NCBI GenBank assembly: GCA_021234155.1
Contig: JAJEKV010000129.1
Coordinates: 1,281,963 to 1,345,962 of the forward strand
DNA length: 64,000 nt
Source of the DNA: Isoetes taiwanensis
Taxonomy: Eukaryota > Streptophyta > Lycopodiopsida > Isoetales > Isoetaceae
Reading direction: 5' to 3'
Positions 32,560 to 45,559 of this stretch are shown in pieces. The notes below the pieces were generated by a model. That model did not search any database. It had not been told where the DNA came from and saw nothing but the letters and a program-made list of their open reading frames with translations. A program made the translations under genes and the position numbers. Positions within the stretch are counted from its first letter, which is position 1. Every line of letters starts with the position of its first letter.

Positions 32560-34999
32560 TTTACTAAGATTGGAGAATAAAATTCAAGCTTAAAAAGTTC
32601 AGTATCTAAAGTTGAGTGTCAAAATTTAACTTAGAAGAACTTAGAAGAACTTAGTTGAGTCTTCCTCTTAACATATAGTCATAGGTAAATCCCAATTTTT
32701 TTTGCTCAAATCGAATTCAAGTATAATAATCCATTAATTTATTAGCATCATATGTTGAAGTAATAATATCTTTAATGCGCAACTTGTTTGAGATTTTTAC
32801 ATTCTCAATTGTCCCGTAAGACAAATGGAAGTATCCATCTAATCCAAAGTCATGATGTTTTAAGCTAAATCTCTTGCCTAGTAGCCATTAGATGAAGCAC
32901 ACCATTGTTTATTAGAATTTCTAGCAATCAAACGTTCACCACTATTTATTAGAACTTCTTCGTTCACAGAATAAGAATGATTCAGTGCCAGTGGAAGTGC
33001 AATGCTGAATTCACAGAATAAGAATGATTCAGTGCCAGTGGAAGTGCCATGTTGAAAGCTTGTTTTCCAATCCATAATGGTCCTCCTTTTGGAATCTTCA
33101 AATTGTTGGAATTGGTAAATTTTTTGCACTCCACATCAACATTTGAGACATTGTTGAAACTTATCATTCCACATTTAATATTTTGCTAGATTAAATCTAG
33201 CTCCAGATATTATTTTTCTCAATAGCAAATTCCATGATACATAGTCCCATCTGGCAACCACTAAATTGGACGCAATAACTCTGATACTTTTGCCCTAGCT
33301 TTCACTGATTGCGGAGATCACACTAAGAGGTCCATTGTTGTTGTCTTTCTTTCTTGAGTCTTAAGTTTAAATGGAATCAGAGAATGTTTGTGAATGGAAG
33401 GCAATCTGTTATCAAAAGTAATATCACCATTACAGAGTTCTCGGTGAAGATTTTATCAAGAAAGTTGAAACTTGAAGTTAGCTTAAGGAGCAAGGTCAAG
33501 TCGAAAAGCGAAGCTAAACTAAAACAGTCGACCTAAATGAATAAGTCAAAGTCAAACCTTTCGTCAAAGATTGATTTGTAGAAACCATTCTACCAGTCTG
33601 CAAACTCAAGTGTACAGTGTCAAGAACAATTTGACAACTTGGTGAGTGTCAAGCCACACAACTCCAATGTACATAAAAAACTCACCAACCTCTCCTTCCG
33701 TAGTAGGCCTAGGCGCCGGAAGCAAGAAAGAAGAAAAGATATCGGCCTATCCCCATCACAAGAGGGCCATTAGATTTTGCTGCCACCTACCACCGCATCA
33801 CACAACATTTAATGCGATCAATATACCTGGCTAGCCAAGAATAAATGCCCCATTTAATGCCCCAATTCTGCCACCATTAAATCACCCTCCCATGACATTC
33901 GATGGCTAAGATATCACCTGCCATATAGCTTCATATAATTTCATAATTGCCTCAGTAGAGGTGGGAAGCATGTGGATCTGAAACCTATAGAGTTCAAATC
34001 ACTATTACGTCCAACATTCAATAATGTGAGCTACTTTAGTAACAAATTTGTGTCAATTTGAACATGCAAGATTTGAATGCAGGATTCTACCTTTTAAAAG
34101 TGACAAATCCATGGTCAAACTCTGGTCAAACCCTCCTCAAAGCCATGCTGAAAATCCCAATCAAACCTAATGCAATTTTTCAAAGTTGGGCCAGTGTGAA
34201 CTGCAGTCATTTCCTCTAGTGGAATTGAGCATTCAAAAATAAAGAATAAAAGTGTCAATCTTAGTTGGTGTTTATAGATTGTGTCCTAGGTACTTAGTTA
34301 TAAGAACATGTAAGTTTTTGAAAATTGCTTGATGGTTATCTTTGAGTTTTAGAATCTAGAGTATGCATTCTAATTGAAGAGTACAAAATATCAGTAGCTA
34401 TTTATTTATGGCTAGAATTGCTCCCAGATTTTTCCGTTTCTACTGTTTCTATTCAATAATTCTAGGATACAATTTCCAGCAAAAGATTTGAGAAAGATTG
34501 AAGCAGCAAAGTCTGCATCAGAAAATCCAGGTGTGTGTTGCATGGTCCAATTTGCAAAGCAGTGAAGTTGGACCATCTCCCAAAGTCCCACTTTCCCTTC
34601 ACCTTCTCTACATTTCAATATTTGCGAATGACCGAAGACATCCAACCTTGAAATTGCCACCTAATGATCGAAATATTAAAGAGATAAGAACGAGTAACAC
34701 ACATTGCCATAACAATAGTTATTTGCCCATGACCATTGTGAAAATAGGAATGCTAATGTCAACTCTTTCCAGGAAAAAGTTTTTTGTGCCCCTTTGTCAG
34801 CCTGAGCAACTGAGTTGAAGACTTCTTTCCAGCCTCAAAGTTAAAGGAAATGCTTAAAGGGATGCCAAATCATCTCAAACGAACTTTGTTTCTGCCTTTT
34901 GAATATTTATACCATATTTACATTTGGTAGATAGCAGGTCATTCTCATAAATACCACAAAAAAACTTCATCATTTTACACACAACAAAACATTGATAAA
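32560..34999. other. No gene recognised
   Basis: A 46-base tandem duplication lies at about 32966-33055 (AATAAGAATGATTCAGTGCC words). Frames at 33354, 33646 and 34498 are short and without domains. Confidence 0.4.
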
Positions 35000-35129
35000 G
35001 CTCTCAATTTTTCTCCTGTGTGTACATAAAATGAAGCGTACCTCAGCGAGTACGAACTTATGAACAGAGAATACAAAAGCTGTGGCTGTGAATCATAAAA
35101 TTCGTCAATACAATGTGTAAAGCCAAACC

Positions 35130-35178
35130 CTATGATGTTTTTTGCGGAAGAACACCAACAAAGAGAATGCTCATGTCC
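35130..35178 (-). pseudogene. Exon-like C-terminal piece, unrecognised
   Basis: A good 3' splice site (TTTGCAG) is followed by a frame reading DMSILFVGVLPQKTS and a stop. Family unknown. Included because it lies on the same strand and in line with the exons below. Confidence 0.2.
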
Positions 35179-35360
35179 TGCAAATCACAGCAAGCAAAAC
35201 ATGATCCGTGTATGAATTCTTGCAGCAATGAAACATGGACAGAGATACCTCTTTGAAATAACTGCTGCAAGCAACAATACAATGAGACCAAACCCTATTC
35301 AATGATGATAAGATGAGCATCAAGCACAAAATGAAACAGAAAATTGTGGAAAGAGCTTAC

Positions 35361-35418
35361 AAAAGCGTGGCATCCGTGACTTTTAAGCTCAGATTGTCAA
35401 CTAAGATGTTGAAATGGC
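35361..35418 (-). pseudogene. RRM exon fragment, UBP1/RBP47-like
   Basis: Between GTGCAG and GTAAGC the exon reads GHFNILVDNLSLKVTDATL, with the first Gly codon split across the splice. It matches the start of RRM2 in oligouridylate-binding proteins, where the RNP2-like stretch is normally FxIFVGDLSxEVTDATL. Here FVGDL has become LVDNL, which weakens the RNA-contacting strand. Neighbouring UBP1 exons were not found, so it is an isolated, probably captured and decaying piece. Confidence 0.6.
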
Positions 35419-35972
35419 CTGCACAAAATCCATTCGTCCTCAGGGTCTATGCACTTTTATAAAGCAATTGTATGCAACTTGATCAAGGGCAATAATGACC
35501 AAATGCTTCAACAGAGTCTTGTTCCATAGTAAATATGGTAACTCTCTAAGAAGAGGTCGATCATAGTATTTTGGGCTGCCCAGGCCTGATTTAATGTTGT
35601 CAGAATCAGTGTTTGCCACATTTTTCTAAAGTAGAGGCAAACAGTGGAAAGAAAAAAGCAACCACAAGACGCAACATCACAAAACCAGCAAACTCAATGG
35701 CACCTGTTATTTGCTAGGATTCAAGCTTCCTGCATAAGTTCCGCTGCATGTTCCGGTGCAGAATTAACATCTTCACGTAGTTGAGTATAAATTTATGAGC
35801 ATGCTCCTTTGGAAAGTCATCTCCTTTAGAAAATGAAAGTCATCTCCTTTAGAAAATGCGGCTCAGTTCTAATTAAATCAGTCTTCATCTCCTCATACTT
35901 CTTGCACATTGCACAATAGACAATAAGTAAATAAATTGGGCAACTAACATGAAAACATGACTAGAAACAAAC

Positions 35973-36170
35973 CTTAGACATAAGATCCAAAGGCACTGCA
36001 AAATGCCCGTTATTCTTTAACATCTCCAGAGCACTGCAAAATGCCTGCAATAACAATTTTATTTCAATAAGCAATGATAAAAATTACTGCTGAGAAAGAG
36101 CATACACAGTCTACCTGCAAGAGAAAATCCAGTTTGCTAAGATGAAGATGATCGCTCGTGTTAGAGCCCA
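35973..36170 (-). pseudogene. Two adjoining exons, unrecognised protein
   Basis: Exon 35973-36044 (24 codons, phase 0, AG and GT sites intact) reads AFCSALEMLKNN then GHFAVPLDLMSK. The upstream piece, about 36115-36170, ends in HLHLSKLDFLLQ at a GT. They join in frame. A further same-strand stretch near 35830-35905 reads KKYEEMKTDLIRTEPHFLKE. I do not recognise the family. Confidence 0.35.
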
Positions 36171-36199
36171 CTGTATTTGAAAATGTTAGTTTTGCATGA

Positions 36200-39100
36200 A
36201 CAGGCACAATCTATAAGGGAATCGTAAATTATCTGGAAGTTAAAGCAGAGTGCCTACAGAGCTTTGGATTCTGCTAATAGGAGACAAAACAGCAAGTGAC
36301 TTCGACAATGAATCCGCAGCTCTGTCGGCTTAAAAACGTTCCCCTAAGTATGCAGCCGTGTAACAGAAGTAGTCCTGCTTTTTTTCCTGCAACAGATGCA
36401 ACCAAACCTGGCCGTCATCTTCAAGGGCCACAAAAAACCTCAAAAGATTGCCTCCTTGGATCAACCTAGGTCTCAGCGGCCAATACAGCTAAATCCGGCA
36501 GCATGAGAGTGTTAAGCATTCCGGAATGTCAGAACCAGAAATAAAAGAACAGTGCTCTGCTTCTGCACCTCTGTGCAACCCATCCTTTGCTACAAACACC
36601 ACCGGTTTCAAAGTGCTCCTGTGCGGTGCATGGAGTGGTCGACAGTGAGCCCGCTTCAGGGAAGCCATGACGATCAGGTATGGCGGAGTGGGGCGGGATT
36701 GAAGCTTTTGCGATGCCACCTCATCAAGTGCGTGCAAACGTGCAATGCAAGGATCTCTCCGTAGACCTTTTAATCAAACGTTTTAATCAAACGGTTGAAA
36801 TTGACCTGTGTATTAAGGGCTTTAATAATTTTTGAATATTTTTAGCAGGGTTGCCTAACCCCCCCTGCCCACTTTCCTGCAATTCTAGCTATACCACGTG
36901 TCGTGCCACGTCACCTAAAATTATTTTAAGCCGTCCGATTCACTAATTTTGAATCCTACGGTTAAGGAAATTAGAAAACCTAAGAAATTCTCTGCCGTGC
37001 CTGTGGCAAAAAAAACAGGCATTCGGATGCAGTTTCGTCGCTAACCACGTCGTAGCCCAGCGGCTTGTCTTCGTTCATAATAATCGGATCCGGCAGACCC
37101 GAGCTGGGCGTCTTGGGCGCCATCGGTGAGACCAGATCTGCTATTAATTGCGCCATTATTTTCTTCTTCATCCTCGTAAAGGTTTCCATGTCGTTCCTGT
37201 CTCCCATTCCTAATGCACACTTATTTCACTTCGAGTTTGCACACTTATCATTCAAGGAGACTTCTGCATCCTATTGCCATAAGGTGCCATAAGGTTTGTT
37301 GGATGGAGACATTGCACCACTAGAGAGCCTCGTTATGTAAGCTCCTGCTTCGCTTTCTAGGTATGTGTTTTCCAATACATTTTTTATCTCTAGTTGTTAG
37401 TAGAGCACCTACACAATACAATTTAAGCCTATCTCTGTGCAGCAAGACCAAATGCATCGTTTGACATCTAGCATATCCAGCATTCTGCATAATCTCTTCT
37501 GTTCCAACTCTCCCAGGGTTTCATTATGTTCATCATTTGAATGACATGATGGAGCTTAAAATTAGTGCTCCATTTTGGCACTGGCATCTGATTATTGGCA
37601 GTGAATTGCCTTGCCAACAGTTCGACATATTATTTTCAGCAAGAAGCTCCATTTCGGAAGAGCCATCTTGCAAAATGATAAATTCTACTCTCATAGTTGT
37701 CCGGGTTGAATCAAGCATGGATGTTGAATCATTCTTAGTTGGGCTAAGAGATGGGGCTGACCATCTTCAAACAAAGTCTTGTGAGGATATGTTCGCTTGA
37801 ACAAACTATTTTATGTACCTTGGCCGTTGCATGCATTTATTTGGGAAGTGGCACCATCGCCCATGCATTCCGAGGTCTTGGTTGTTGTAGGGGCATTCGG
37901 AGGTTTTGGTTGCTTGAGGCTTGTCGACTTGTTGCTCTTGATTTCGTTGCTAAGATGTAAGCTTCTAAATTTCTTCTTCTCATCATCTTCAGCCGCCATG
38001 TGTACTTGTATGATCATCTTCAAGTTCATCATCTGAAAGTTTTGTCTCATTCTCATCATCACTGCGCCAGCGCGGTATGCTAGTATGACAGGTTTTCAAA
38101 TTCTTGATCCACGATGCCAATAGGTACTCTAGTATGATGATTGTCAAATTCACTATCTAAAAGTTTTGTCATCATTATCACTGCAAGAATGAAGAGAAGA
38201 TGAGGGACAATTTCTACTAGTATCATCATTTAAGGCCCCCGAACTTGCTACCCGCTTAATCCACGGTCTTTTATGTTAGCTCCCAAGCTAATGTTTGTAT
38301 AGGTAGTGGTTTCTTGGAATGCTAGAGTTTTCGGTGCCTCCAAATACTTCAAGGGCGTTGTTCACTTGGCAATAATGTACGTTGCTTTTTGTGCGTAGGG
38401 TGTTCTTGCCCAAACTCCTATCCTAATAGTTATTACACAAAGAAAATTCAACAACTGCACGGGAATGACTTGTACATGTTGATAGAGAGATTCATATGCA
38501 AAGCTAATGGCCAAAGTTTTAAGCTATGGACAAAAGTTATTTTTGCCTCTTTGCATTTTAGAGCTTTCTTATCATAAATATATAATGCTGATGATGCTAT
38601 AAAGTCCAGCCTTTCAAAATAAAGTTGGATGTCCTACTTCATGTGATTGATTTCAATATTAACTCTCGTGTGATTATTGCACGATAAGCTACCAGGGCCA
38701 AGTTCCAGAAAGTTTATATATGCAGCAATCCGTGGGAAATATGGTCTTCCATAAGTTTATTACTACTCTAGGATGAAAAGTTGCTTGTATGCATCTTAAA
38801 AATATTGCATGCCTAACTGTTAGTTGGACTTCTGTGCTGTTCTTTTCCTATTTCACTATGAGCAAGAGTGTCTAACTTGGGCCCGGATTCTTTTGTTGTA
38901 GTTATGTCATCTGTGAGTGGTATTAAGGCTGCACATCCGGCTTTCTCACATGGTAACTATTCTGCTTAAAATCTAGACCTCTGCAGCTTGAGTCAAACTC
39001 TCTCATGTTCAGTAATTTCTTGATCTGCAACTTTGATAAGCTTTGGTTATGACATGACCTTTTAAAAGAGATAATAGACCATGCCTTGTACTCTGTGAAA

Positions 39101-40300
39101 AACAGCTGCATTTCAGATTCAAATGCAGCCCAAATGGCACAATATTCTAATCGTTATCTCAATCTCAAGCTCATGAAGGAAATTCTATCACAATGTCTGC
39201 AACAAATGGACCCTGGACATTGAATGGAACCATCATCAATGAACTTATTTAATGTAAACTTCCATCTTTGGGGACCTATCCTTGTCTAGCTATGTATAAC
39301 AGTGCTAAATCATGTCGAGTAAGTCAATTTATCTCTCCTTGGAGACATCAAGCTACTGCACTTCTGGAAAATATTGAGAAGAAAGTCCCTTCGTGGTCGA
39401 TGCTCCTGTATGTAAGTCTTATCACTTGAAATATGGTTGTAAGGGTGAAGGTGCTATACTAAAATGGTAGTATTTAGTGATGTGAGACCAAGTAGATATA
39501 CATTCTTTCTTTATCTTCTAGGAGCAGGAGGGTTGCATAGTCTCTAATGGTCGAAGTCTAATGCACCCATACAAATTCATTGCATCTTCCATGAAGATTG
39601 GTATGATGATGTTTGTACACCATATAGTTGGAGAGCCACAATAGGGCATTCCATTGGCATATCTGCAATAATTGTAGAAAGGGTCTACACCATGTATAAG
39701 CTTGCAAACTCCCCCTTTTTTGTAGTTTCAGAGGATTGTTATTATAGTTTCATTTTAGCCCATTACATTTAATAATATATAGACATTCCACCATTCTCGC
39801 CTTCAAATTTTGATGGTCAAAGTTTGTTAGAATAGGTAATAACTGGATGAGCCACCATGTCCGTTCTCAGTTGTAACACGATTCAGCTGATTTTATAACA
39901 CCAGCATCAAAAGGTCAATAATTTAGAGCTTTACTTCAGTCTATGTAAATAAGTTGCATGTTAATCATATCCAGATGCTATATTTCAGTTAATCAACACA
40001 TGCGAGGGTCCTCAAAGCTCTGATCAGGTTGCAAAAGAGAACCATGTTATTGGATGGTTATTCATTGATAGCAGTGGTCAAGGAAAAGATATGGAAGTTG
40101 ATCTCATTTACCTGCCTATCTTAGTACATAAGAGTTGACAGCCGCCATCCAAAATCATGCAAATACATATAGCAATTTAGAATGTGATTTTGGGCCTCAA
40201 TCATGCAAAGGTAATGAGCCTCGTTTTCTATTGCAGCTGGCTCGGAACTTCCATTCTATCTGCTAATGTCTCAATAATATTGAAAGAAAAATATATCTTA
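36200..40300. other. No confident gene; one coding-like frame
   Basis: A plus-strand frame at 37537-37800 (87 codons, ATG start, includes SELPCQQFDILFSARSSISE) looks protein-like but matches no family I know. A minus-strand frame at 36980-37207 starts with ATG and ends at a possible donor. The rest shows no domains. Confidence 0.3.
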
Positions 40301-40448
40301 CTTCTGTTATGGCCAGAAGACCTTGCAAGGAAAGAATTATTCCAAGGCATTGATCTAGATTCTTTTATGCATTACTTCTGTTATGGCTAGAAGACCTTGC
40401 AAGGAAAGAATTGTTCCAAGGCATTGATCTAGATTCTTTTATGCATTA
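40301..40448 (+). repeat. 74-base tandem duplication
   Basis: Two copies, 40301-40374 and 40375-40448, each starting CTTCTGTTATGG, with only two differences. Recent. Confidence 0.9.
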
Positions 40449-41030
40449 CATTCAAATTATTGCAGATTCAAAAAGCATGTGGAGGACTTAGGGGATCCCT
40501 TTCTTACTTTGTAAGCTCTAGTTAGACATTACATATATTGAGAAAAAGGAGAAGAATAAAAGGAGACATCAGCTAGTTATTTCATTCTGCAGAATGGTTG
40601 TCGCAAATTTTTCACATAAATCTGTAGCATTGACATCTAATGAAGTCGTTTCGAATTACCACGAAAAAAAAACCAAACCGAACCCGACTGCCTAGCCTTC
40701 TTCCCAACCCTGCAGTTCTGCTAGTTTTTTTTTTAAAAAGGGGAAACAATATGACATGGTGACACCTCTTAAGTTGGCATTTATTTCAGTGACTTTTAAC
40801 CAACGGCTAAGATTAAATCTTAAGATCCAACGGCTCAGCTCAAAAGCCCCAAATAAGGGTGGCTTTATCTGGGCCGTCGATCTTGCACATTCAACGGCTG
40901 AGATCAATCTCTACATAACAAGGGGGCTTAGATAATGACGAGGTGGTTGCATTAGGACCGTTGATTTCACATTCAATGGTTGTGATCAATCTCTACATAA
41001 CAAGGGGGGTGCTTAAGTAATTGTATATAT

Positions 41031-43135
41031 ACAAGAAATTTATCGCGGCGGCCTTGGCCGCCGCGAACATTTCTCTTTCCTAACTCCTCTACATTTGGGA
41101 AGTAATTTTTAGAAAAGCAGCACCCAAGCAAACAATTTACAATGAATGCCTGTCGGTTTAAGAAGACACAGGATTTGACATGTGAGCCATTGCCGTAACA
41201 ACCATGGAGTTGTCTATGGAGTCTATTAGATATGGAGTTTCGGTTCATAACAACCATGGTATTCCCACTATCGAGTATCTAACCAACAATGAGAAACATA
41301 ACAAAGGCCTTGTCTAAACATTTATCATTTTTACAGGTTTTGCTCGAATGGAAATGAAGTTAGTAATGTTTAAAACTAGTAATGTTTAAAGAAAGCTATG
41401 GGAAGGGCTTTAATGTGTTTGTTAATGTAATTTTCCAATCCTGGAAAGGCATTTCTCCAGGCCAATATCAAAGTTATCTAAGCAAAATGAAAAAGGGGCT
41501 AAAATAAATCAAGGGAGCGGATCATAAAGAAAAGGGGGTCGACACTAAGAAAAATACTACCGGTGTTTCATTGTAAGATAGCCAAATACTTCAATCCCGC
41601 GTTTCATTGTAAGATAACCCTTCCTTATCGGACTCTTGTATGGAAAGGGAGAGTGCTTTTTTTTTGCTTATCATTACTAGAACAATACTGATAATTAGTT
41701 ATCAGTACTGGAGGAGTACTAATAACTAATTATCAAGATTCTCTCAAAGATCATAACTAATTATCAAGTATTCTCCAAGAATTATCGATCTTCGATAACT
41801 AATTATCAATGCTCCTCCAAGATCTTGATAACTAATTATCAGTACTTAATTAGCAGCTTGATAAGGCGGTTATCGGGTCGTCGCTTCTGATGTCACCTTT
41901 GATAACCGCCTCGGCAGTTATCAAACGACGATGACTGGCCCTAACGCCTCGCCTAACGCGGTCCAAAATGCATGGTTTCGGCCGTGACGCCCCTCGCCGG
42001 TATTTTAGTCGGGCCGAGGCCTACCTTGCCAAAACACCGGCCTCGGACGCGGCCTACCGCCACGATTTTTTTAATAACAGCCTTAGCTAGACCGATAACC
42101 TTACCTTTGCCCTTTGATAGCAAAATGTCAGGTCGTCATTATGTATAACCATTCTCCTCTTTCATTTGTAGCTTTTAGGGTGCTTGCCTTGTAGGTTGTA
42201 GCGTTGTAGTGTTATGGGTATTCGGAGGTTCCGGTTCTGGGTTTGGAAACATGTTTAAGGAGGAGGACGCAGAGGCGGAGGAGCAGGAATTAGGTCAGGC
42301 CGTTGGATCGTGGAGGCAGGAGGAGCGGAGCATTTCCGAAGGGTCGAAAGGAAGCGAGGGTTTGGGCCAGGGAACGAACCAGGGAGAAATCATGCGGGAG
42401 AAGCCCGCCCAGGTCTGGTCGTGGTAATCTTGTTGAGAATACATTCTCCTTCACAAACCTTCTGCAGAGCCCCTTGAGTCAAAACGCCATGTATACTCCA
42501 GCTCCACCTCCGGCTCAGGCTCAGCATAGTCTGCACTCTCAGCAGAACTATTCCTTCCATCAGCAGAACTTAATTATTTGTATGATCTTCAGCAGAAGAC
42601 CGAATTCTGATAGTTCAGCCGTGTTGCTTTGAATATGTAGATAAAGTAGTTCCGCTTCATAAGAATCCGTTCTTTAGCGATGCATGCTCTGAAAATCTTC
42701 CAGTTACTTAAAGCATACTTCTTGGTTACTAATGCAAACTCTGTAGCTGAAGAAAACTCTATGAAAACTCTGGAGATCAAGAATAAAAGGGAGATCTTAC
42801 CTGAGAAAATGAAGAAAAGGGGTTTCCGTTTGGCTATGGCTTAAGGAAGAGAGGGATCACAGCTATCGTTTGCACAGCTATGATAGAGCTATGGAGCTTC
42901 ACCAACGCCACTGGGGTTCAAGAAATTTTCTGTGGAAACTCCCTGCCGCTGCCCCAAGCCCGTTGCTTCTAAGGCGACAGAAAAAAAAAAACAGTTGGAC
43001 CTCGAAGCTTCTGGTGATGGCGGTGCTCAGATGCACACGTGGCATGCTCCACCGTATTTAGATTGCGGCGCAGAACAAAAAGAAAGGAAAAAGAAAAATT
43101 ATAAACTGATTTATATATGTTTTGATAACAGATAT
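41031..43135 (-). mobile_element. Candidate element with strong 3' hairpin
   Basis: On the minus strand its 3' end is a perfect 10-bp hairpin (CGCGGCGGCC, 2-base loop, GGCCGCCGCG; 41044-41065) followed by ATAAATTTCTTGT and (TA)n. The last bases equal the W terminus. The right limit is the (TA)n before X3. Inside are a palindrome array (41675-41900) and frames at 42209-42632 that look partly coding (Gln/Pro-rich) but are unrecognised. Confidence 0.4.
41675..41900. repeat. TGATAACTAATTATCA palindrome array
   Basis: At least five copies of GATAACTAATTATC-type near-palindromes with ~20-40-base spacing, then a GATAACCGCC...GTTATC pair. The left flank CATTACTAGAACAATA resembles a decayed CACTA-type end (CACTACTAGAA). 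Subterminal arrays of this sort are known in CACTA elements, but the match is imperfect. Confidence 0.55.
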
Positions 43136-43145
43136 ATATATATAT

Positions 43146-45482
43146 ACAAGTTTTTGTACTATGAGCGGTTGCACTATGAGGGACTGTACAAATTCGACTA
43201 GAAGCCAAATGCAATGCCATCCAACGAAGATCCTATAAAGATTCTCCAAGATTCTCCAAAGACTCTAGAAAAATTTCCCTAGATACTATGAGATTCCATC
43301 AATGTTCGCTTATATTCCCCAAGATTCGCAGATCATTCCTCGAGGAATTGTACAAATTCGAGTAGAAGTCAAATTTAAAGTCATGCGATGAAGATTCTAT
43401 AGAGATTCTCCAAGATTCCACCAAGATTCTCTAGATACTCAAAGATTTTATGAGGATTCCCTTAGATTCCTTTAGATTCTTAAAGATTCTCTTGAGATTC
43501 CCCTATATTCCCAAAGATTATCCTAAGATTCCTCAAGATTCCATGTAGATTCTTCAAGATTTTCTTAGATTCTATGAAGATCCCCCTATAGAACACACCT
43601 AGTGTCAAAGATTCCCCTACATCCCCTTGGATTCCCCCTAAATTCCCCAAAATTCCATAAACATCCCCTAGATTCTTAAGGTTCTACAAAGATTCCCCTA
43701 GATTTTCAAAGATTATCTGAAGATTCCTTTAGATTCCCTAAGATTCTATGTAGATTCTCCTAGATTCCCTTAGATTCTATCAAGATTCCACTACATTCTC
43801 TAAGATTCCATAAAGATTCCCCCTGATTCTCAAACATTTTTTGAAGATTCTCTTAGATTCCTCTATATTCGTTTGATTTCCATAGATTCGTTAAGATTCT
43901 CTTGACATTTCCCTAATTCCAAAGGTTATCCCAAGATTCCTCTAGATTCCTTTAGATTCTTAAATATTCTCTTGAAATTCCCTTAGATTCCCAAATATTA
44001 TCCTAAGATTCCTCTAGATTCTCCAAGATTCCATGTAGATTCTTCTAGATTCCCTTAGATTCTATGAAGATTCCCCGTAGAATGCACCCTCTTGTCCAAA
44101 GATTCCCTAGATCCCTTGAAATCTCCTGGCGATTCCCTAAGATTCCACAAAGATCCCCTAGATTCTTAAGGTTCTATAAAGATTCCCTAGATTTTCAAAG
44201 ATTATTTGAAGATTCGTTTAGATTCCCCAAGATTCTATGTAGATTCTTATAGATTCCCTTAAGTTCTATGAAGATCCCCTTAGATCTCTAAGATTCCATC
44301 GAGATTTCCCTCGATTCTTAAACTTTTTTGAAGGTTTTTTTAGATTCCCCTAGATTCCTTAAGATTCCCTTGAGATTCCTTTGATTTTCAAAGATTATCC
44401 CAATATCTCTCGAATTCCCTTAGATTCTATGAATATTCCCTCTAGATTATCCAACATTGCACGGAATGATGCCAAACCACTACTCATTGGAAAGCATTTG
44501 ATGAGAGGAATCCAAAGGTGTGGGTCCCACTTTGATCCGAGACCTCCACCACAAGATAAAGTCGTTTGAAGGCGGCGCAAAAAAGGAAGCTTCCAAGAAA
44601 GCTTCATAATTAATGAGTTGCCACCTCACTATCTTTTTATTAAATAAAGGGTGCCACCTCACCTCTTTAATATAAGAAATTCTAATTTAATAAAAAAATG
44701 AATGGTTAGGATTTATCCTCCCCCCTTTGATCTAACGGTTAAGATTGCTTGCACCAAATCCACTTTTAAGGAAGCTTCCTTGCACTTTCCTTATAAAAAT
44801 TAAGGGCCATGATTTCTCCTTCCCTTTTGATCTGACGGCTTAAAGACATGGTGCATGCCCCTATGCATGCCCCCCATCATATTTCTATGCCTATGCATGA
44901 CCTCTCCCATGAGGTGGCGGCATCATGGCCTTCCATTTCCAATTGGACGGCTGGCATTAATCTCTATATAGCATGGGTACATCCTTTCCGGGGACACATA
45001 GAATAGTTTTATATAGGTGTGGGTCCCACTTTGATCCGAGACCTCCACCACAAGATAAAGTCGTTTGAAGGCGGCGCAAAAAAGGAAGCTTCCAAGAAAG
45101 CTTCATAATTAATGAGTTGCCACCTCACTATCTTTTTATTAAATAAAGGGTGCCACCTCACCTCTTTAATATAAGAAATTCTAATTTAATAAAAAAATGA
45201 ATGGTTAGGATTTATCCTCCCCCCTTTGATCTAACGGTTAAGATTGCTTGCACTAAATCCACTTTTAAGGAAGCTTCCTTGCACTTTCCTTATAAAAATT
45301 AAGGGCCATGATTTCTCCTTCCCTTTTGATCTGACGGCTTAAAGACATGGTGCATGCCCCTATGCATGCCCCCCATCATATTTCTCCCATGAGGTGGCGG
45401 CATCATGGCCTTCCATTTCCAATTGGACGGCTGGCATTAATCTCTATATAGCATGGGTACATCCTTTCCGGGGACACATAGA
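43146..45482 (-). mobile_element. X element copy 3
   Basis: Left end ACAAGTTTTTGTACTATGAG at 43146; 43220-44450 is a degenerate AGATTCC array; then a ~480-base 5' module. That module is tandemly duplicated: 44516-45014 and 45015-45482 differ by one base and one 19-base deletion. The right end CACATAGA (45475-45482) is the complement of TCTATGTG. Confidence 0.7.
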
Positions 45483-45559
45483 ATAGTTTTATATATATAA
45501 TGATATATATATACAAGTATTTGTACTATGAGGGGGTATATGAAGTTGACTGAAAGCTA

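Larger units (their letters stand above)
32522..41023 (-). mobile_element. Candidate YZ element b with gene pieces
   Basis: Left end ACAAGTTTTTGTACTATC plus GGGTCTATGAG (Y terminus); right end TGATCAATCTCTAC ... AATTG before (TA)n at 41023 (Z terminus, preceded by a partial second copy at about 40905). Both ends abut other elements of the chain. Inside are exon-like pieces on the minus strand (35130-36170) and a small tandem duplication. No transposition protein seen. Confidence 0.45.

Noticed and set aside
44381-44662. Overlapping 60-70-codon frames duplicated at 55486-55767
   Set aside because: Lie in X element repeats; duplication of the element explains the shared frames.
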